A DNA stretch of 64,000 nucleotides from Leucaena leucocephala (taxonomy: Eukaryota > Streptophyta > Magnoliopsida > Fabales > Fabaceae). Shown one piece after another: positions 61,757 through 64,000 of this stretch. How positions within the stretch are numbered: the first letter of the stretch is position 1; each line of letters starts with the position of its first letter. The notes under the pieces are model-generated. The model searched no databases. It was given only the letters and a program-made list of their open reading frames with translations, and had not been told where the DNA came from. The position numbers and the translations under genes are program-made. The stretch is from the NCBI GenBank assembly GCA_037074615.1, contig CM073546.1, forward strand, positions 13,261,501-13,325,500, written 5' to 3'.

Positions 61757-62434
61757 AAGGTGTGTATAGATAACACGGTACAAGACAATCCCCTACCTAG
61801 TGTTGTACCTAAAAAAGTATAAACTGTATTTTATAACTCGATGAATAGCCTTGCTCAATAAAAGCTTTAACTATTTTAGGTTGGGCATGCCTAAGTTATG
61901 ATATCATGCTCATGTAGTAAAAAAAATTATAATTATAAATTTCTAAAATAATATCATATTCATATGTTTTCAAGAGTTCACTAAGGATAAAGCAACAAAA
62001 AGATAATAATTAAAATTTTAAAATCTATTACATATAGAAAAAAAATTAAAATCTAAATAGTTTATAATTACAACTTTGCATCAATCTCCCAATGTTGACA
62101 AAGATAAAGAATATAAAAAAATTATAATTTATAATATAATCTGATGATTAGCAAAATAAAAAAAGAAGAAGAAGAAATTAATATAATTATAAATTTTAAA
62201 ATATGCAAGTTACATACTTTATTATTCATATTTATAAAATAACCATATAGTCATTAGTAGTTATTATATTCTCCTGTTCAAGTGTAGTATCTAGGGGGAA
62301 AATATGTGCTCATGAGCAGGGTAGGGTAGCCATATAAAAAATATGGATTATATTTTATAACCTAATACCTATCTTTACCTTATATTTATTGGGTTAAGTA
62401 GGATTTTTTATGTCACACGCCTTTATGCATAAGC
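61757..62434. mobile_element. hAT-like non-autonomous element, copy B (inverted relative to copy A)
   Basis: It aligns with the reverse complement of 25459-26230 through most of its length: TTTTAGGTTGGGCATG, CATGCTCATGTAGT, AATAATATCATATTCAT, AAGATAATAATTAAAATTTT and GCATCAATCTCCC. The left end is TAAAGGTGTGTATAG and the right end, on the minus strand, TTAGGCTTATGCATAAAGG, which corresponds to the left end of copy A. It is more decayed at its termini than copy A. Confidence 0.6.
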
Positions 62435-62756
62435 CTAATATAAACATACATGCATACTTAACTTTATTACTCAGTCAATTCATTACTTTTAAGTTTTCTG
62501 CTAAACAAATTAAACTTCGATAAGTATAAATATTTGAATTAAAATAAAAAATACACAGATGATAATAGAAACAAACTTGGATTTTCAAAGATGTTGAATA
62601 AAAAAAAGATAGATAAAATAAATAACCCAATCACTGACATCCCTCGTTCTAATGGCAACTTATCCTCCTAATAAGGTTCTTCCTCTTAGCCGAGTCATTT
62701 CGCTGCTTCTTATTAACTGCCACTGGTCTATTTAAGTGTGAAGTAGCAAAATTTCC
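62435..62756. other. Intergenic DNA
   Basis: No gene or element ends are seen. Confidence 0.4.
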
Positions 62757-62960
62757 TAAGGGTTTATTTGGTTGGGGGTTTTGGAGGGAAGGGGAGGAAA
62801 GGGGAGAGAAAAATGTGTTTAGTTAGAAAAAATGGAGGGGAGGGGAAGGGAGATTTTTTATCCTTATGTGCTCCCCTCCCCTCCCTTAGCTCCCCTCCAA
62901 AAGTGAGGGTTTTTGGAGGGGAGAGAAATTTTTTGTCCCTTTTGAACCAAATTACCCTTA
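62757..62960. mobile_element. Fold-back MITE with G-rich arm
   Basis: The ends TAAGGGTTTATTTGGTT and TAAGGGTAATTTGGTT (complement of the right end) form a near-perfect inverted terminus over 204 bases. The left arm is G/A-rich (GGAGGGAAGGGGAGG about 62780) and the right arm C/T-rich (CCCCTCCCCTCCC about 62873), so the whole can fold back. No protein. Confidence 0.65.
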
Positions 62961-63734
62961 AGTATTTTTTAATATTCCAACTATACCCTTAAACCTTTTT
63001 TTTTTATTTTTCTCACACCTAATTTTTCTTTAATTACATAATAATTATAATAAATTATAATAAAACTTAATAAATATAATAAATTATTTATATATTATTT
63101 CAAAATATATAAAGACATTTTTGGAATTTAGTTTTTATAAAATTTAATCTCACTCGATCTCTATGCGATTTACAATAATGAAGTCATTTTGGGATCTTAA
63201 ATGAGGATTTGCAAATTTGAGGGGTATCCCGGTGTCCAACTCCCTTAAAATAATAAGATTGCAAAATTGATAAGTTTGTAATTTCATTTTTTATATATTA
63301 ATTTATTTTTTTGCATAAAATTTAATCTCAGATTAATCTTAGAAGTCGTTTTGAGGTTTTAAGTGGGGATTTGTAAATTTGAGGGGTTATCTCTGTGTCC
63401 TTAAAATAATAACATTGCATGATGTATTATGAAAGATTACGTGATATTCTAGATTATTCTAATAATTTAATTAGATACATGATGATTCTCCCTCATACAA
63501 CTGTATAAACTGTAAAGTAGTTGCAGCTACCTTACATTTCACAATTCACATGGTACAAGCAAGACATGAAATGTGGCTTCTTGAGAGCATTTAGCCCCAT
63601 ACATCATTCTACCCAAACAGAAATAGATAAATAATATGCAACGTGAGTTAAGAAATTTAAAGGAAAAGAGAGGGAGATTGACTATGGACAAGAGAGACAA
63701 AGGAAGAAAAGATAGATACAATATAAGGTTGGTA
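62961..63734. other. AT-rich intergenic DNA with a short duplication
   Basis: TCATTTTGGGATCTTAAATG, then GGATTTGCAAATTTGAGGGG (63184-63225) recurs as GTCGTTTTGAGGTTTTAAGTG, then GGATTTGTAAATTTGAGGGG (63346-63388), about 163 bases later, each with TAAAATTTAATCTCA upstream. No gene. Confidence 0.6.
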
Positions 63735-63737
63735 GTA

Positions 63738-64000
63738 GGGGTGTTCATAATGCCTATGGCCCGATCTATCCGTTTGAGCCCGTAAAAAAATCGTCCAACC
63801 CGACTCTAAAAAAATTGTCCAAAATATATTTGGGACGGGCCAAGTGTCGGGCTAGGCACTGGGCAAGGTATGCTACCCTGCCCATTTGGCCCGGCCCTAT
63901 ATATATATTTATTAGTTTTTTAATTTATTTTATTTATAATTTTACACTTTTCATTTTAACTAACTTTTATATTTATATAAATACCAAAGTTGCTCCCCTG
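63738..64000. mobile_element. hAT-like element, copy C, cut by the window edge
   Basis: It starts TAGGGGTGTTCATAATGCC and continues with GC-rich text (GCCCGATCTATCC, GGGACGGGCCAAGTGTCGGG, CCCTGCCCATTTGGCCC) in the same order as the left end of copy A (25459 onward). The right end is outside the window. Confidence 0.6.

Overview
This is a nuclear plant genome window, very AT-rich, with GT-AG introns and typical plant gene families. The plastid thylakoid-lumen protein, the WIP zinc finger and the BIG BROTHER-type RING protein point to a flowering plant, most likely a dicot. I cannot name the species. I see no CRISPR array, tRNA, rRNA or operon.

Layout. 1-5268 is a Ty1/copia retrotransposon that enters from the left edge; its polyprotein is broken and a short 3' LTR is present. 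6647-9558 (-) is a six-exon gene for a plant-conserved protein I cannot name. 10336-11046 (-) is a LINE relic. 12004-16042 (-) is a seven-exon BIG BROTHER-type E3 ligase. 17060-27250 is a gene desert of transposons, with a well-delimited Mutator-like element at 18308-19360. 27300-28748 (-) is a mitochondrial ADP/ATP carrier with an inferred 5'UTR intron up to 29910. 30-51 kb is a second desert: an LTR relic, a truncated BES1/BZR1-like gene (36081-36474), an RTE-type tail, a CACTA element carrying a tandem duplication, a hAT-like element with a target-site duplication, and many MITEs. 51699-54931 (+) is a WIP zinc-finger gene. 57642-59238 (+) is a small CHORD-like, probably plastid, protein. 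It converges on 59823-60563 (-), a PsbP-like thylakoid lumen protein. The right edge holds further hAT-like and fold-back elements.

The genes are not functionally clustered. They cover organ growth control (BIG BROTHER), transcription (WIP, BES1-like relic), mitochondrial nucleotide exchange, and plastid functions. I rebuilt splice structures by hand from GT-AG sites, phase continuity and family alignment recalled from knowledge; no search was run. I found no convincing new system. The most informative items are the transposons with clean termini, two elements carrying GC-rich, gene-like filler, and a BES1-like gene whose frame appears lost by one base at its splice acceptor.
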